NCBI RefSeq assembly: GCF_015711475.1
Contig: NZ_CP065027.1
Span: 1,612,001-1,676,000 of the forward strand
Reading direction: 5' to 3'
Length of the DNA: 64,000 nt
Origin: Actinomyces trachealis
GTDB taxonomy: Bacteria > Actinomycetota > Actinomycetes > Actinomycetales > Actinomycetaceae
The notes below the pieces were generated by a model. That model was not told where the DNA came from, searched no databases, and saw only the letters and a list, made by a program, of their open reading frames with translations. The position numbers were made by a program, and so were the translations under genes. Positions 10,401 to 18,746 of this stretch are shown piece by piece (the first letter of the stretch is position 1; each line of letters opens with the position of its first letter).

Positions 10401-10486
10401 GATCCGGCACCAAGCGCCGTCAAAGTCGCAGCGAGTGACAGGCCAAGCAAGCGCCTGACGGCTCGCCTTGGTTTGGTGATGGGCAT
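7478..10486 (-). CDS. Secreted GH20 beta-N-acetylhexosaminidase with discoidin-like and FG-GAP-like modules
   Basis: Probably removes terminal GlcNAc/GalNAc from host glycans outside the cell. The start at 10486 has a strong GAGGAGG ribosome site and opens a signal peptide (basic MPITKPRRAVRR, hydrophobic core, AVHAQA). Order: GH20b-like N domain, GH20 barrel with the catalytic Asp-Glu at about 329-330 (WHLGGDEVF), an F5/8 type C-like carbohydrate-binding module near 640-780, a Pro/Thr/Val linker, then a C-terminal module with two GDWDGDGKDT repeats resembling FG-GAP/VCBS calcium-binding repeats. 1002 aa. There is no LPxTG sorting signal, so the protein is secreted or held by the C-terminal module. 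Because bifidobacterial lacto-N-biosidases are also large GH20 proteins, that specificity is an alternative. The frame is open 45 codons upstream of the chosen start but lacks a signal for initiation. Confidence 0.9.
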   Translation of the reverse strand: MPITKPRRAVRRLLGLSLAATLTALGAGSLPAVHAQAAPALTGEGLTAVLPAVTSFQAEVADPFVLTASTRVVIREADDEAALKDEAQLLAAELGNLSAAKGLALNKVPDVVVGQTAAPGDIVLDLQTAVDGVSTAEGYQLSVTPQQVLITATGDAGAFYGTRTLLQSLTTSGGLQAGKVVDQPAMPVRSLHLDAARKYFTKDWIIKQIQEMSWVKLNQLQYHFSENEGFRLESKTHPEIMSSEYITQEELKEIIAAGAKYHVEIVPAFDMPGHMRALLNKHPELRVDSTAAGQKILDYSKPEAREFAHALIDEYAELFPSTSWHLGGDEVFPLDGNSYYPSLHSKLARSFPQLLAYAKANAAAGESATVLDGYVHFLNDTAKYVQSKGKTNVRAWNDALSYTGTTEKLAADVDIAYWTGWHGAFPTVQKMVDEGHKLINFNDAYFYYVLTYPGWAYSTKPTAEKIYSWQPGVYPGHQSGITQTWEGQQPAWNLGASFAIWCDKPEVETEAQVAEGIKPLLRAMASRVWNPADNTDFRTWNTRQQAMGETPGNLAPMAKVKAELAYTSTPTNDQQVERGQVISRSTTLTSDATKDVNAAVTVDLSGLGKNATVTSAPKAEYVDATGQPLPAEAGTNVALGRPVTASGQEAGTVWSKDKVVDDNITGDSRWSSDYSDSAWIAVELDKPTVVDHVDIVWEAACAPSFEIMTSVDGQTWKSGTGILEQTCPPQKLSAEKRSYKLNSNEPVKYVKMQAHSRQSFGGNYYGVSLWELRVWDGPEQGRPAPQPVLDAQTGTITWNGLLPQAHGVRLTWEETVSQQATDEAVLKETVNATAGNADPVSATSTHRVHVPTTTPVPTPSMEPTSTPEPVPTGTGVPVPVPVVMPAYVAKVQASSSGLVLKGDWDGDGKDTYAVRVGTRVVFYNENRIDAPVYASISIGRGGDQVLVGDWDGDGKDTLALRRGKAVFYQTSLTGTATTKEVLGAGAVKVVTEGGRDKVVLTK

Positions 10487-10787
10487 GGAAAGACCTCCTC
10501 GTTGAGGCACCCGCCGGGGCGGGCTGGAACCATTACTGGGAACACCTGGGGGGAGAGACGACTCCCGGGTCCCGGCGGTTGCGCCGACCATCCGGTTGCT
10601 GTCCACAGGCACTACGATCATAACGACGACCAGTTGATTCGCGCATCAAAACAGGCACAAAAGCCGTTTAGCAACCTCGGGGAAACCGGGAACCCCTGGT
10701 CCTGCCGGAGCGTCAGAGCTGGGCGCCCGAATCAAGCTTCAGACAACACGGTGACTCGGTTCGCTCACCCGAGTCCTAGCTCACCGC
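10487..10787. other. Intergenic region upstream of the hexosaminidase gene
   Basis: About 300 bp with no gene I can support. It should contain the hexosaminidase promoter and, at its right end, a hairpin after nrdR (10750-10786). No sigma-70 box pair with correct spacing stood out. Confidence 0.5.
10750..10786 (-). terminator. Nested hairpin downstream of nrdR
   Basis: GACTCGG (10753-10759) pairs with CCGAGTC (10769-10775), and CGGTGA (10750-10755) can alternatively pair with TCACCG (10781-10786). It directly follows the nrdR stop codon on the leftward transcript, without a T-run. Confidence 0.45.
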
Positions 10788-11255
10788 TCAGGCCTCCGGG
10801 GCCGCCTCCGCATGCTGCTTACGGAGCTCATCAATCGCGGCAGCAAAATCCTCCAGAGTGTCAAAGGAAGAGTAGACCGAGGCGAAGCGCAGGTAGGCGA
10901 CCTCATCCAGCTCACGCAGCGGGCCGAGAATCGCCGTGCCAATGTCCTGGGAGTCGACGAGGGCCTGTCCTGAAGCCCTGACGCTCTCCTCAACCTTGTG
11001 GGCCAGCAGCGCCAGGTCGTCGTCTGACACGGGGCGGCCCTGGCAGGCGCGGCGTACACCAACGATCACCTTGGCTCGGTTGAATGGCTCAACCGCTCCA
11101 GAGCGTTTGCGCACAGACAAGCTCGCCGTCTCCACGGTCGAAAAGCGCCTACCGCACCGCGTGCACTCACGGCGTCGCCGGATGCTGGTGCCATCATCTG
11201 AAGTACGAGAGTCCACCACCCGCGAGCCGTCGTTGCGGCAGAAAGGACAGTGCAC
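10788..11255 (-). CDS. nrdR: Transcriptional repressor NrdR of ribonucleotide reductase genes
   Basis: Zinc-ribbon plus ATP-cone repressor that senses ATP/dATP and shuts off nrd operons. The chosen GTG gives the family N terminus (HCPFC) with the four zinc ligands at Cys3, Cys6, Cys31 and Cys34, followed by the ATP-cone ([24 protein letters not shown]). 155 aa, the usual size. GAGGAG sits just upstream of the GTG. The open frame extends about 97 codons further upstream but does not encode family sequence. Proximity to lexA is a common actinobacterial arrangement. Confidence 0.95.
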   Translation of the reverse strand: MHCPFCRNDGSRVVDSRTSDDGTSIRRRRECTRCGRRFSTVETASLSVRKRSGAVEPFNRAKVIVGVRRACQGRPVSDDDLALLAHKVEESVRASGQALVDSQDIGTAILGPLRELDEVAYLRFASVYSSFDTLEDFAAAIDELRKQHAEAAPEA

Positions 11256-11361
11256 GGCGTACTCCTCGTTCCCGCCGGGGGCGGCTCTCCGCTGACCGGA
11301 GTATGTAGACACCTCCGCCGTCCGACTAGGTACAAGGCTACCGCAGCACCTCACGGCAGAC

Positions 11362-11862
11362 TCAGTCAACCGGAACAAGCAAAGTCTGTCCGGGCTGCAC
11401 CGCAGAGTCCTGCAAACCATTGAGCTCACGGATCTGCGCCACCGTCTCCGCGACGTCCGCTGAACCCGCAGCCGTTGCCACGTCCCAGAGAGTCTGACCT
11501 GGCTGAACCACTGCGGTTGCGGTCTGGGTTGGCACGGAGACCGCATCCACCGTCACCACACCCACACACGCGGCAAAGACGAGCGCTACAACGACCATGG
11601 CGGACAGGACCAAGACACGCAGCCACTCTGGCAGCGGAGCGGACAAGCTAGGAGCAGTGCTCTTGCGAGCTGGAGCTTGAGTCACAGGCTGTCCGTTCCG
11701 TGGCCCCACCCCGACCTCAACCGGCACAGCCTCAGGCACGAAGTCGGCCGTCACCAGTCGCAGGTAGGGAGGACGGACTCGAACGGGCTTACGGGTTGCA
11801 GCCACAACCGGGGTAGCAGTCTCCTCGCGGACAGCCCGCACCGGGACGATCAGAGCGCCCAT
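11362..11862 (-). CDS. LysM-domain membrane protein, likely SOS-induced cell-division suppressor
   Basis: 166 aa. A polar N-terminal half of about 85 residues is followed by one transmembrane helix ([25 protein letters not shown]) and a C-terminal LysM domain ([14 protein letters not shown]...[12 protein letters not shown]), so the LysM faces the cell wall. AGGAGGG lies upstream of the ATG at 11862. It is divergent from lexA across three SOS boxes. That position and architecture match YneA of Bacillus and, functionally, DivS of Corynebacterium, which block septation during DNA damage. The division-suppressor role is inferred from context, as the sequence itself only shows a membrane-tethered LysM. 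Confidence 0.75.
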   Translation of the reverse strand: MGALIVPVRAVREETATPVVAATRKPVRVRPPYLRLVTADFVPEAVPVEVGVGPRNGQPVTQAPARKSTAPSLSAPLPEWLRVLVLSAMVVVALVFAACVGVVTVDAVSVPTQTATAVVQPGQTLWDVATAAGSADVAETVAQIRELNGLQDSAVQPGQTLLVPVD

Positions 11863-11873
11863 CAACACCCTCC

Positions 11874-11887
11874 TGAACACATGTTCG
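11874..11887. promoter_or_regulatory. LexA (SOS) box 1, near the LysM gene start
   Basis: TGAACACATGTTCG matches the actinobacterial/Bacillus-type box CGAACnnnnGTTCG except for the first base. It is only about 12 bp upstream of the LysM gene start codon and adjoins its ribosome-binding site. Confidence 0.7.
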
Positions 11888-11888
11888 A

Positions 11889-11902
11889 CGAACAACTGTT
11901 CG
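11889..11902. promoter_or_regulatory. LexA (SOS) box 2
   Basis: CGAACAACTGTTCG is a full match to CGAACnnnnGTTCG, between the LysM gene and lexA, one base away from box 1. Confidence 0.85.
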
Positions 11903-11941
11903 ATAGGTTAGCGAACTACGGCCGACGCGTCCACCGTCTTT

Positions 11942-11955
11942 CGAACATGTGTTTG
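11942..11955. promoter_or_regulatory. LexA (SOS) box 3, overlapping the lexA -35 element
   Basis: CGAACATGTGTTTG matches CGAACnnnnGTTYG. Its last three bases are the first three of the proposed lexA -35 hexamer, so bound LexA would block its own promoter. Confidence 0.85.
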
Positions 11956-11981
11956 AAAAACGTCGTCCGGGCTCGTAGAGT
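11953..11981 (+). promoter_or_regulatory. Probable lexA promoter
   Basis: TTGAAA (11953-11958) and TAGAGT (11976-11981) are separated by 17 bp, a good sigma-70-type match. Box 3 overlaps the -35. The resulting 5' leader would be about 95 nt. Confidence 0.6.
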
Positions 11982-12080
11982 TGACGTGTCAAGATCACCA
12001 CGGACCACTGACACGAATTCGTGCACGCGTCGGCGGCCCGGGACTCTCAGAGGAGCATCCTGGCGCCCCAGCAGGAGGAG

Positions 12081-12935
12081 ATGACTTTGACCGACAGGCA
12101 GAACCAAGGGCACAGCTCATCCACGTCAGGCGCCAACTCGCCCAGAACCACTCCCACGCATCCCACGCAGTTGGTTCAGGACCTGGACAGCCGCTCCCGA
12201 GCGGTCTACCTGGCTGTGTGCAACGCCATACGCGACCACGGCTACCCACCGTCCATGCGTGAGATCGGCGAGACGGTTGGACTTACCAGCCCTTCCTCCG
12301 TGAAGCACCAGTTAGACAAGCTGGAGCGCCTCGGGCTAGTGCGCCGCGACCCGAATCGTCCCCGGGCCTTAGAGGTGCTCAGCGTAGAGGCGGAGCAGGT
12401 AGATCAGGATCCATCGCGCCAGCCCTCCGATGCTGCCCGGCAGACGGAGCCCGCCCCCACAGACACCGCCAGCCCCGCCATCACCCTGCACCCACCCGTC
12501 GCGGATACCGCCCCCAGCTTGCCGGTACTGCCTGGCGTCGTTGCAGGGGAGGCTGTGGCCGTGCCCCTCGTGGGACGTATCGCCGCCGGCTCGCCGATCC
12601 TGGCTGAACAAGACATTGAGGACGTCATGGCCCTCCCCCGCCGCCTTACTGGCGACGGCGAACTGTTCATGCTGGAAGTCCATGGCGACTCGATGATCGA
12701 CGCCGCCATCTGCGACGGCGACTGGGTGGTGGTGCGCTCGCAACCGGACGCTGCCAACGGTGAGATCGTGGCCGCAATGATTGAGGATGTGGACGGCGCC
12801 TCCGCCACCGTCAAAGTGCTCTCCCGCAAGGACGGCCACCAGTGGCTTCTGCCCCGCAACCCGGACTATGCCCCCATTTCTGGCGACTCAGCCACCATCA
12901 TGGGCAAGGTTGTGACCGTGTTGCGGGCCCTGTGA
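12081..12935 (+). CDS. lexA: SOS repressor LexA
   Basis: Represses DNA-damage genes until RecA filaments trigger self-cleavage. N-terminal winged HTH ([24 protein letters not shown]), a Pro/Ala-rich linker longer than in E. coli LexA, then an S24 protease domain: cleavage Ala-Gly at about 169/170 (RIAAGSP), nucleophile Ser204 (GDSM) and Lys245 (TVKVL). The ATG at 12081 directly follows GCAGGAGGAG; a TTG two codons later has better spacing, and a GTG 20 codons upstream (12021) is open but less likely. 284 aa. Autoregulation is supported by the overlapping SOS box and promoter upstream. Confidence 0.95.
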   Translation: MTLTDRQNQGHSSSTSGANSPRTTPTHPTQLVQDLDSRSRAVYLAVCNAIRDHGYPPSMREIGETVGLTSPSSVKHQLDKLERLGLVRRDPNRPRALEVLSVEAEQVDQDPSRQPSDAARQTEPAPTDTASPAITLHPPVADTAPSLPVLPGVVAGEAVAVPLVGRIAAGSPILAEQDIEDVMALPRRLTGDGELFMLEVHGDSMIDAAICDGDWVVVRSQPDAANGEIVAAMIEDVDGASATVKVLSRKDGHQWLLPRNPDYAPISGDSATIMGKVVTVLRAL

Positions 12936-12968
12936 GGCGCTGACAGGGGCAAAGCGCCGCAATAAACC

Positions 12969-13009
12969 AGTGGTCTGGCTGGCGGATGCGACCCGTCAAC
13001 CAGACCACT
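12969..13009. terminator. Bidirectional terminator between lexA and ldh
   Basis: A 10-bp perfect stem, AGTGGTCTGG (12969-12978) with CCAGACCACT (13000-13009), lies between two convergent genes. Confidence 0.75.
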
Positions 13010-13040
13010 TGACGCCTGTGGGTGCTAGCCCAGGCTGGTC

Positions 13041-14045
13041 TCAGTAGCCCAGGCCACGCGAGACCTCACGTAGGCGCTCGGCCGAGGCGGTCAGCCGGTC
13101 ACGTTCATCCAGTGTCAGCGGCAGCTCCAGACGCCGCCCCGCCCCCTCACGGCCCACAATGGTCGGCACGGCCATGCAAACATCAGAGATGCCGTGCCAG
13201 TTACTCAGCAGCGGGGAGATGGTCAGGACGCGCTGCTCGTCGTTCAGCACCGCACCGATAATCCGCTGCACCGCCAGGCCAACGGCATAGTTCGTCACGC
13301 CCTTGCCCTCAATGATCCGGTAGGCGGAGCGAACGACGTCGTAGGCGATCCTGTCCCGCCTCTCCTGGTCAAAGATCCCACCATCCTGAGTACGGCCCCA
13401 CTGGGTGATCGGCACGCCACCAATTTGGGTTGAGGACCACAGGGGCACCTCAGAGTCTCCGTGCTCACCGGCAATGTAGCCGTGAATGTTCTGGGTGGCA
13501 GTGCCGGTCTCCTGGGAGACGAGGTAACGCATACGGGCCGTGTCCAATACGGTGCCCGAACCGAAGATCTGGTTGTCGGGCAGGCCGGTGATCTTCTTGG
13601 AGCAGTAGGTCACCACGTCTACCGGGTTAGCCACCAACACAAAGATCGCATGGGGGGCCACCTCCACGAGCTTGGGCAGGATCTTCTCCATGATGCCGAC
13701 TGTGGCTCCGGCCAGCTCCAGGCGGGACTGACCGGGTTTCTGTTTGGCGCCTGCGGTGATGGCGATGACGTCAGCGCCGCGGCAGATCTCCGGGTCGTCC
13801 GAGCCGGAGACGGAGCCTGCTGAGGTGAACTGGATGCCCTGTGCGATGTCCAGGGCCTCAGCCTCAACCTTCTCCTTGGCGATGTCCTGCAGGACGACCT
13901 CACGTGCCACACCCTTGGTTACGCAGGCGTAGGCCAGGGTGGAGCCCACCGCCCCGGCACCGATGATCGCCACCTTGGAGGGCCGCCCGGAGTGGCCAGT
14001 CGGATAGGAGCCTTGGGCGCTGTTGGTGATCGTGGTGTCTGACAC
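13041..14045 (-). CDS. ldh: L-lactate dehydrogenase
   Basis: Reduces pyruvate to lactate with NADH, the expected fermentative end step of an Actinomyces-like organism. N-terminal Rossmann motif IIGAGAVGSTLAYA, the substrate-loop region AGAKQKPGQSRLELA and the catalytic His motif GEHGDSEVPLWS are present. 334 aa. The GTG start is preceded by AGGAGG at about 6 bp. LDH and malate dehydrogenase share this fold; the substrate loop contains Gln (KQKPGQSR), which favours lactate. Monocistronic, sharing a terminator with lexA. Confidence 0.93.
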   Translation of the reverse strand: MSDTTITNSAQGSYPTGHSGRPSKVAIIGAGAVGSTLAYACVTKGVAREVVLQDIAKEKVEAEALDIAQGIQFTSAGSVSGSDDPEICRGADVIAITAGAKQKPGQSRLELAGATVGIMEKILPKLVEVAPHAIFVLVANPVDVVTYCSKKITGLPDNQIFGSGTVLDTARMRYLVSQETGTATQNIHGYIAGEHGDSEVPLWSSTQIGGVPITQWGRTQDGGIFDQERRDRIAYDVVRSAYRIIEGKGVTNYAVGLAVQRIIGAVLNDEQRVLTISPLLSNWHGISDVCMAVPTIVGREGAGRRLELPLTLDERDRLTASAERLREVSRGLGY

Positions 14046-14146
14046 AGTGTTCCTCCTCTTGGCGTGCTTCGGCAGTGCGTCTGGCGCACCTTTGGCATCT
14101 AGGGTACGCGGTGCAGGTCACACCGGCTTGGGAACAAACGTCCCGG

Positions 14147-16216
14147 TCAGGCAGAAGCGAGCCGGGTCAGGGCACCGATGACCACCTCACGGTCCTGGGT
14201 CGGCCAGAGCTGGGGCATGGTTCGGGCCAGGTATCCGCCGTAGCGGGCTGTGCGCAGGCGGGGGTCCAGCACGGCCACCACACCTCGGTCATCCACGCGT
14301 CGTACTAGGCGCCCGGCCCCCTGGGCCAGTAACAGGGCAGCGTGGGTGGCCGAAACGCTCATGAAACCGTTGCCTCCAGCAGCGTCCACCGCCTCGGAAC
14401 GTGCCTGGGCCACTGGGTCATCAGGCCGTGGGAAGGGAATGCGGTCCATAACTACCAGTCGGCAGGTGTGTCCAGGTACATCCACGCCTTGCCACAGGCT
14501 GAGGCTGCCAACCAGGCAGGCGGAGTCGTCAACTGTAAAGGCCTCTACCAGGGTGGGCAACTGGTCTTCACCCTGAACGTAGACGGGCAGGTCTGTGCGC
14601 TCGCGCAGCAAAGCCGCGGCATCCTCCGCGCCCTTACGGGAGGAGAACAGGCCCAGCATTCCGCCACCTGAGGCGACGGCGAGCGCCAGCATCTCCTCCA
14701 GGGCCTCCGGGCTGACGCCACGTCCGGGCCGGGGCAGGTGCGTGGGCACGTAGAGGATGCCTTGGCGGGCGTAGTCGAATGGCGTGCCCACGTCCAGACC
14801 GTCCCAGGGTGTCTCAGAGAGCGGGAGTCCCAGCGCCCGGGCCATGGGCTCAAAGCTGCCACCCAACTCAAGAGTGGCGGAGGTGAACACCGCAGCCTTG
14901 TCAGCCAGCAGGGTGTCGGCTACAGACCCGGCTACATCAATGGGAGCCAGCACCAGGCGGGGTGGGTCCTGGCCCCGGTTGGGCCGCTCACACCAGGCCA
15001 CGTCTTCATGCTTGGCCACGGAGTCCCCAGTCATCCGCTCCACGGCCTCCAGCAGGTCCGTCACGGCGGTGCGTGCCAGGGCGACGCCTCCGGCGTCGGA
15101 ACTGGCTGCTCCCCCGCCCGAACCACCAGTCTCCTTAGCCCGCTCGCGCAGGTCGCGGAGCGTCTGCCGGGCGGCGGCATCGACCAGCACGAGGGCGTCG
15201 CGCAGGACCTCGGGCAGGCCCTCAGTCAGGCGCCCGTCTGGGACAGTCGCAAGCGCGAGCTGGAGCGCTTGCCCAGCCTCCTCTAGGTCCACGGCCACCA
15301 CGCTGGCGAGCTTCCTGGCGGTGGCGGCCACGCGAGCCACGACTCCGGCGGATAGGGCCACTGTGCTTTGGGAGCGGATCCGGTCGGCGAGCTCGTGGGC
15401 CTCATCGACGACCAGTACCTGGTGCTCAGGCAGGACAGAGGGGTTTCCGGCGGCAGCGATGCCGAGCATCGCGTGATTGGTTACCACCAGGTCGGCCTCT
15501 CCGGCGGCGGCGCGGGCGCGCTCGGGGAAGCACTCGGCGCGCAGAGGGCAGGCCGGACCAATGCACTCGGCACGGGTGACGGAGACCTGGGCCCAGGCGC
15601 GGTCAGAGACGCCCGGGACCAGGTCGTCGCGATCGCCAGTGGTGGTCTCCTGCACCCACTCGCGCAAGCGCACCACCTGCTCCCCCAGGCTGGTGGTGGC
15701 ACCGGCGCCAGCGCGCCGGGTGGTGGCACTGGCGGCGGACAAGAGGGAGGCAGGTTCTTCCGGGTCGGGGTAGCCGCCCTCCACGCGGTGTAGGCAGGCG
15801 TAGTTCTGCCAGCCTTTGAGCAGGGCGACCACTGGCCGGGTGCCGATCACCTGGGCCACGGCGTCGGCGGCGATGGGTGCGTCCTTGACAAGCACCTGGC
15901 GCTGCAGAGCCAGAGTAGCGGTGGACACCACCGTGCGCTTTCCGGTGGCGACGGCGTAGACCATGGTGGGGACGAGGTAACCCAATGACTTTCCGGTGCC
16001 GGTGCCCGCCTGGACCAGTAGGTGTTCGCCTATCTCGATGGCCTGGGCAACGCGCTGGGTCATGGTGGCTTGGCCGCTGCGGGCGCTTCCACCCAGGCTG
16101 GCGACGGCTGCCGCGAGCGCCGCCTCCGCCTGGGCTGCCGTGCTGGTGGCCTTCTTGTTAACCGCTTTGCTTGAAGATGCTGGAGCTTCCGCGGATACCC
16201 CTTGCTGGTCACTCAT
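14147..16216 (-). CDS. dinG: DinG/XPD-type ATP-dependent DNA helicase
   Basis: Superfamily 2 iron-sulphur helicase that unwinds DNA in repair and R-loop removal. Walker A GTGTGKS and the DEAH box (VVDEAHELAD) are clear. Four cysteines between them (NYACLH, then C-x4-C-x5-C in CIGPACPLRAEC) are placed like the [4Fe-4S] ligands of DinG/XPD. The C-terminal helicase half has GSLSLWQGVDVPG and DRIPFPRPDDP. I use the ATG at 16216 with GGAG upstream (689 aa); an in-frame GTG five codons earlier is possible. It is 24 bp downstream of hflX, so probably co-transcribed. I see no SOS box in front of it. Confidence 0.9.
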   Translation of the reverse strand: MSDQQGVSAEAPASSSKAVNKKATSTAAQAEAALAAAVASLGGSARSGQATMTQRVAQAIEIGEHLLVQAGTGTGKSLGYLVPTMVYAVATGKRTVVSTATLALQRQVLVKDAPIAADAVAQVIGTRPVVALLKGWQNYACLHRVEGGYPDPEEPASLLSAASATTRRAGAGATTSLGEQVVRLREWVQETTTGDRDDLVPGVSDRAWAQVSVTRAECIGPACPLRAECFPERARAAAGEADLVVTNHAMLGIAAAGNPSVLPEHQVLVVDEAHELADRIRSQSTVALSAGVVARVAATARKLASVVAVDLEEAGQALQLALATVPDGRLTEGLPEVLRDALVLVDAAARQTLRDLRERAKETGGSGGGAASSDAGGVALARTAVTDLLEAVERMTGDSVAKHEDVAWCERPNRGQDPPRLVLAPIDVAGSVADTLLADKAAVFTSATLELGGSFEPMARALGLPLSETPWDGLDVGTPFDYARQGILYVPTHLPRPGRGVSPEALEEMLALAVASGGGMLGLFSSRKGAEDAAALLRERTDLPVYVQGEDQLPTLVEAFTVDDSACLVGSLSLWQGVDVPGHTCRLVVMDRIPFPRPDDPVAQARSEAVDAAGGNGFMSVSATHAALLLAQGAGRLVRRVDDRGVVAVLDPRLRTARYGGYLARTMPQLWPTQDREVVIGALTRLASA

Positions 16217-16240
16217 GTGGTGCTGCTCCACCCACCCTAC

Positions 16241-17872
16241 TCAGACAGGCCGCTCGGCAGCGGAAGCTTGCGTGGTAGGCCCCTGGGCGGCAGCCTGGAG
16301 TTCAGCGGCCAGGACGGCGTCGACTCGTCCGCACAGGCGCGTGCCCGCCTCCTGGTAGTCGACGGCGTCGATCTCCCCATCAGCATGGAAGCGGGAGACC
16401 AGGTCGCCGCGAGAGTAGGGCACCACTAGGTCCACCTGCACGTCGGGGCGTGGCAGGAGCTGAGCGATGCGCTCCTCTAGCCCGGTTATCCCCTCCCCTG
16501 TGTGGGCGGAGACGATGAGCGCACCGGAAAGCTGGGTGCGCAAGGCAGCCAAAGTAACAGTGTCAGCCAGATCAGCCTTATTGAGCACCAGCAGCTCGGG
16601 CACGTCCAAGGCACCAGGAATATCAGCGAGAACGTGCCGCACGGCGGCGATCTGGGCCAGGGGGTCGGGGTGGGCGGCGTCCACCACGTGCAGCACCAGG
16701 TCCGCCCCGGCCACCTCCTCCAGGGTGGAGCGGAAGGCCTCGATGAGTTCGTGGGGGAGGTTCCGCACGAAGCCGACCGTGTCCGTGAGTGTGTAGACGC
16801 GCCCGTCGGCGGTCTCGGCGCGGCGGACCGTCGGGTCCAGGGTAGCGAAGAGCGCGTCTTGCACCATCAGCCCGGCACCGGTCAAGGCGTTCATGAGGGA
16901 GGATTTGCCTGCGTTGGTGTACCCGGCTATGGCCACCGATGGGATGGGGCCACGGCGGCGGGAGCCTCGCTTGACTTCGCGGGAGGGGGCCATGGCCTTG
17001 ATCTCCCGGCGGAGCTTGACCATGCGGTCACGGATGCGGCGGCGGTCCAGTTCGATCTTGGTCTCACCGGGGCCACGCGAGCCTATGCCCTGCCCGCCGG
17101 CCACCCGGCCACCGGCCTGGCGGGACATCGACTCACCCCATCCACGCAGGCGCGGCAACAGGTACTCCAGCTGGGCGAGTTCCACCTGGGCCTTGCCCTC
17201 CCGGGACTTCGCGTGCTGAGCGAAGATGTCCAGAATCAGCGCGGTGCGGTCCACCACCTTGACCCTCACCACGTCTTCTAGAGCGCGACGCTGGGAGGGC
17301 GCCAGCTCAGAGTCCACGATGACCGTGTCCGCTCCGGCGGCCCGCACCATCTCGGCCAGTTCCTTGGCCTTGCCGGAGCCCAGGTAGGTGGCGGGGTCGG
17401 GGTGGTCGCGCTTCTGGATGAGGGCATCCAGCACCTCTGATCCGGCGGTCTCGGCCAGAGCTGCCAGCTCAGCCAAAGAGGTCTCAACGTCCTGGGCGTC
17501 AGCGGCGTCGAGTATGGAGGCGCTGGCAGCAGTAGCACGCGGCAGCTCCAGGCCCACGAGCACCACCTTCTCCAGGCGGATCTGGCGGTACTCGACCTCG
17601 CTGACATCCTCCAACTCTGTGGACAGGGAGGTGACACGGCGGGTGCCAGCGCGGGCCTCACGTTCCAGGGCGCCGTCGTCGAAGTGCTCACGGCGCTGGT
17701 GCTCTCCGGCAGTGGAGGCTAGGGCGGTTCCGTGGCGTGAGAGGATACGGCTGACGATATCCTCGGCCGTGGGGGCGGTGCTAGGTGAGGTTGTGCCGGG
17801 CTCGGTGACGCCGGTTTCATGAGTACCGGGGGATGGGGTGACAGGCTGCGGCTGGTTGGGCTGGTTGCTCAA
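16241..17872 (-). CDS. hflX: Ribosome-associated GTPase HflX
   Basis: Splits stalled 70S ribosomes under stress. An N-terminal HflX domain (TASTAGEHQRREHFDDGALERE... and YLGSGKAKELAEMV) is followed by the G domain: G1 GYTNAGKSS, G3 DTVGFVRNLP, G4 NKAD. 543 aa, with a roughly 40-residue Pro/Thr-rich N-terminal extension. The first codon is a TTG (17872) with GGAC just upstream; a later start would remove only the extension. Part of the conserved actinobacterial miaA-dapF-hflX-lexA neighbourhood. Confidence 0.94.
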   Translation of the reverse strand: MSNQPNQPQPVTPSPGTHETGVTEPGTTSPSTAPTAEDIVSRILSRHGTALASTAGEHQRREHFDDGALEREARAGTRRVTSLSTELEDVSEVEYRQIRLEKVVLVGLELPRATAASASILDAADAQDVETSLAELAALAETAGSEVLDALIQKRDHPDPATYLGSGKAKELAEMVRAAGADTVIVDSELAPSQRRALEDVVRVKVVDRTALILDIFAQHAKSREGKAQVELAQLEYLLPRLRGWGESMSRQAGGRVAGGQGIGSRGPGETKIELDRRRIRDRMVKLRREIKAMAPSREVKRGSRRRGPIPSVAIAGYTNAGKSSLMNALTGAGLMVQDALFATLDPTVRRAETADGRVYTLTDTVGFVRNLPHELIEAFRSTLEEVAGADLVLHVVDAAHPDPLAQIAAVRHVLADIPGALDVPELLVLNKADLADTVTLAALRTQLSGALIVSAHTGEGITGLEERIAQLLPRPDVQVDLVVPYSRGDLVSRFHADGEIDAVDYQEAGTRLCGRVDAVLAAELQAAAQGPTTQASAAERPV

Positions 17873-18125
17873 GAGGGTCCTTTGCGTATGCGTACGGTGG
17901 TCCGGAGCGAGGCTCTACGGACCCGCCTAGGGGCGGTTCTGGTCTGGCGCCGGGTGCGGCGTCGTCACCGGCTCAGCGCATACGGAGATTCCACATGAGT
18001 AGCATCGTAGCGCCGCCTGCACCACCAGGCCAAGCGTGGGGCCTGCCACCCGGACGGGTGCCTGACGCTGGCAATGCTGATGCTGGCACGCAGGGCAGCC
18101 TGAGTGCAGACGCTAGTCTCAGGCT

Positions 18126-18746
18126 GTGAATGACCAGCACTACTTCACTGCTTCCCCTGCCACTGAGGCCGCAGAGCGCAGCCACGTCTTCACGATCCGG
18201 GGGCGCAAGCTTACGGTGACCACGGCCTCTGGGGTCTTCTCCTCCGACCGACTGGATAAGGGCACGCAGGTGCTGCTCAATCACGTGCCTGAGCCTCCTG
18301 CCCAAGGCACCTTCCTGGACCTGGGCTGCGGTTGGGGGCCGATCGCACTGGCGCTAGCCGGAGCCGCCCCGCAGGCCACGGTGCTGGCGGTCGACGTCAA
18401 CGAGCGGGCACTGGATCTCACCGCGCGAAACGCCGTAGCCAACGGCTACAGCAATGTGCGGGCGGTGGAGGCCACCACCTTACGCGCCGAGCTGGAAGCC
18501 AGCGGCACCTCCCTGGACCTGATCTGGTCCAACCCTCCGGTGCGAATCGGTAAGGAGGCACTACACGAGTTGTTGCTCACTTGGCTGCCACTGCTGGCAG
18601 CCAAAGGTGAGGCCTGGCTGGTAGTTGCCAAGAACCTGGGTGCTGACTCGCTAGCAAAGTGGCTGGCAGATCAGGACTTTAAGGTGGAAAAGACCGCGTC
18701 CGCCAAAGGCTTCCGCGTGCTGCGGGTACTCAATCCTGGCCGCTGA
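18126..18746 (+). CDS. Class I SAM-dependent methyltransferase (RsmC-like small domain)
   Basis: SAM-binding motif I FLDLGCGWGPIALAL and motif IV WSNPPVRIGK are those of the N6-adenine/guanine-N2 methyltransferase group, including RsmC, which methylates 16S rRNA G1207. 206 aa, corresponding to only the catalytic half of E. coli RsmC, as is usual in actinobacteria. Starts at a GTG. It sits between hflX (divergent) and brnQ (convergent, 17-bp overlap). An rRNA substrate is likely, but the exact base is not established by sequence. Confidence 0.82.
   Translation: MNDQHYFTASPATEAAERSHVFTIRGRKLTVTTASGVFSSDRLDKGTQVLLNHVPEPPAQGTFLDLGCGWGPIALALAGAAPQATVLAVDVNERALDLTARNAVANGYSNVRAVEATTLRAELEASGTSLDLIWSNPPVRIGKEALHELLLTWLPLLAAKGEAWLVVAKNLGADSLAKWLADQDFKVEKTASAKGFRVLRVLNPGR

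Noticed and set aside
11990..12013. A second PafBC-like element (GTGTCAGTG-N8-TGATCT, leftward) inside the lexA leader
   Set aside because: The -10 half lacks the TAnnnT pattern (second base is G), so it does not meet the consensus that the recA site fits fully.
13041..14045. Possibility that the dehydrogenase is a malate dehydrogenase
   Set aside because: The substrate loop carries Gln (KQKPGQSR) as in lactate dehydrogenases; MDH has Arg at this position.
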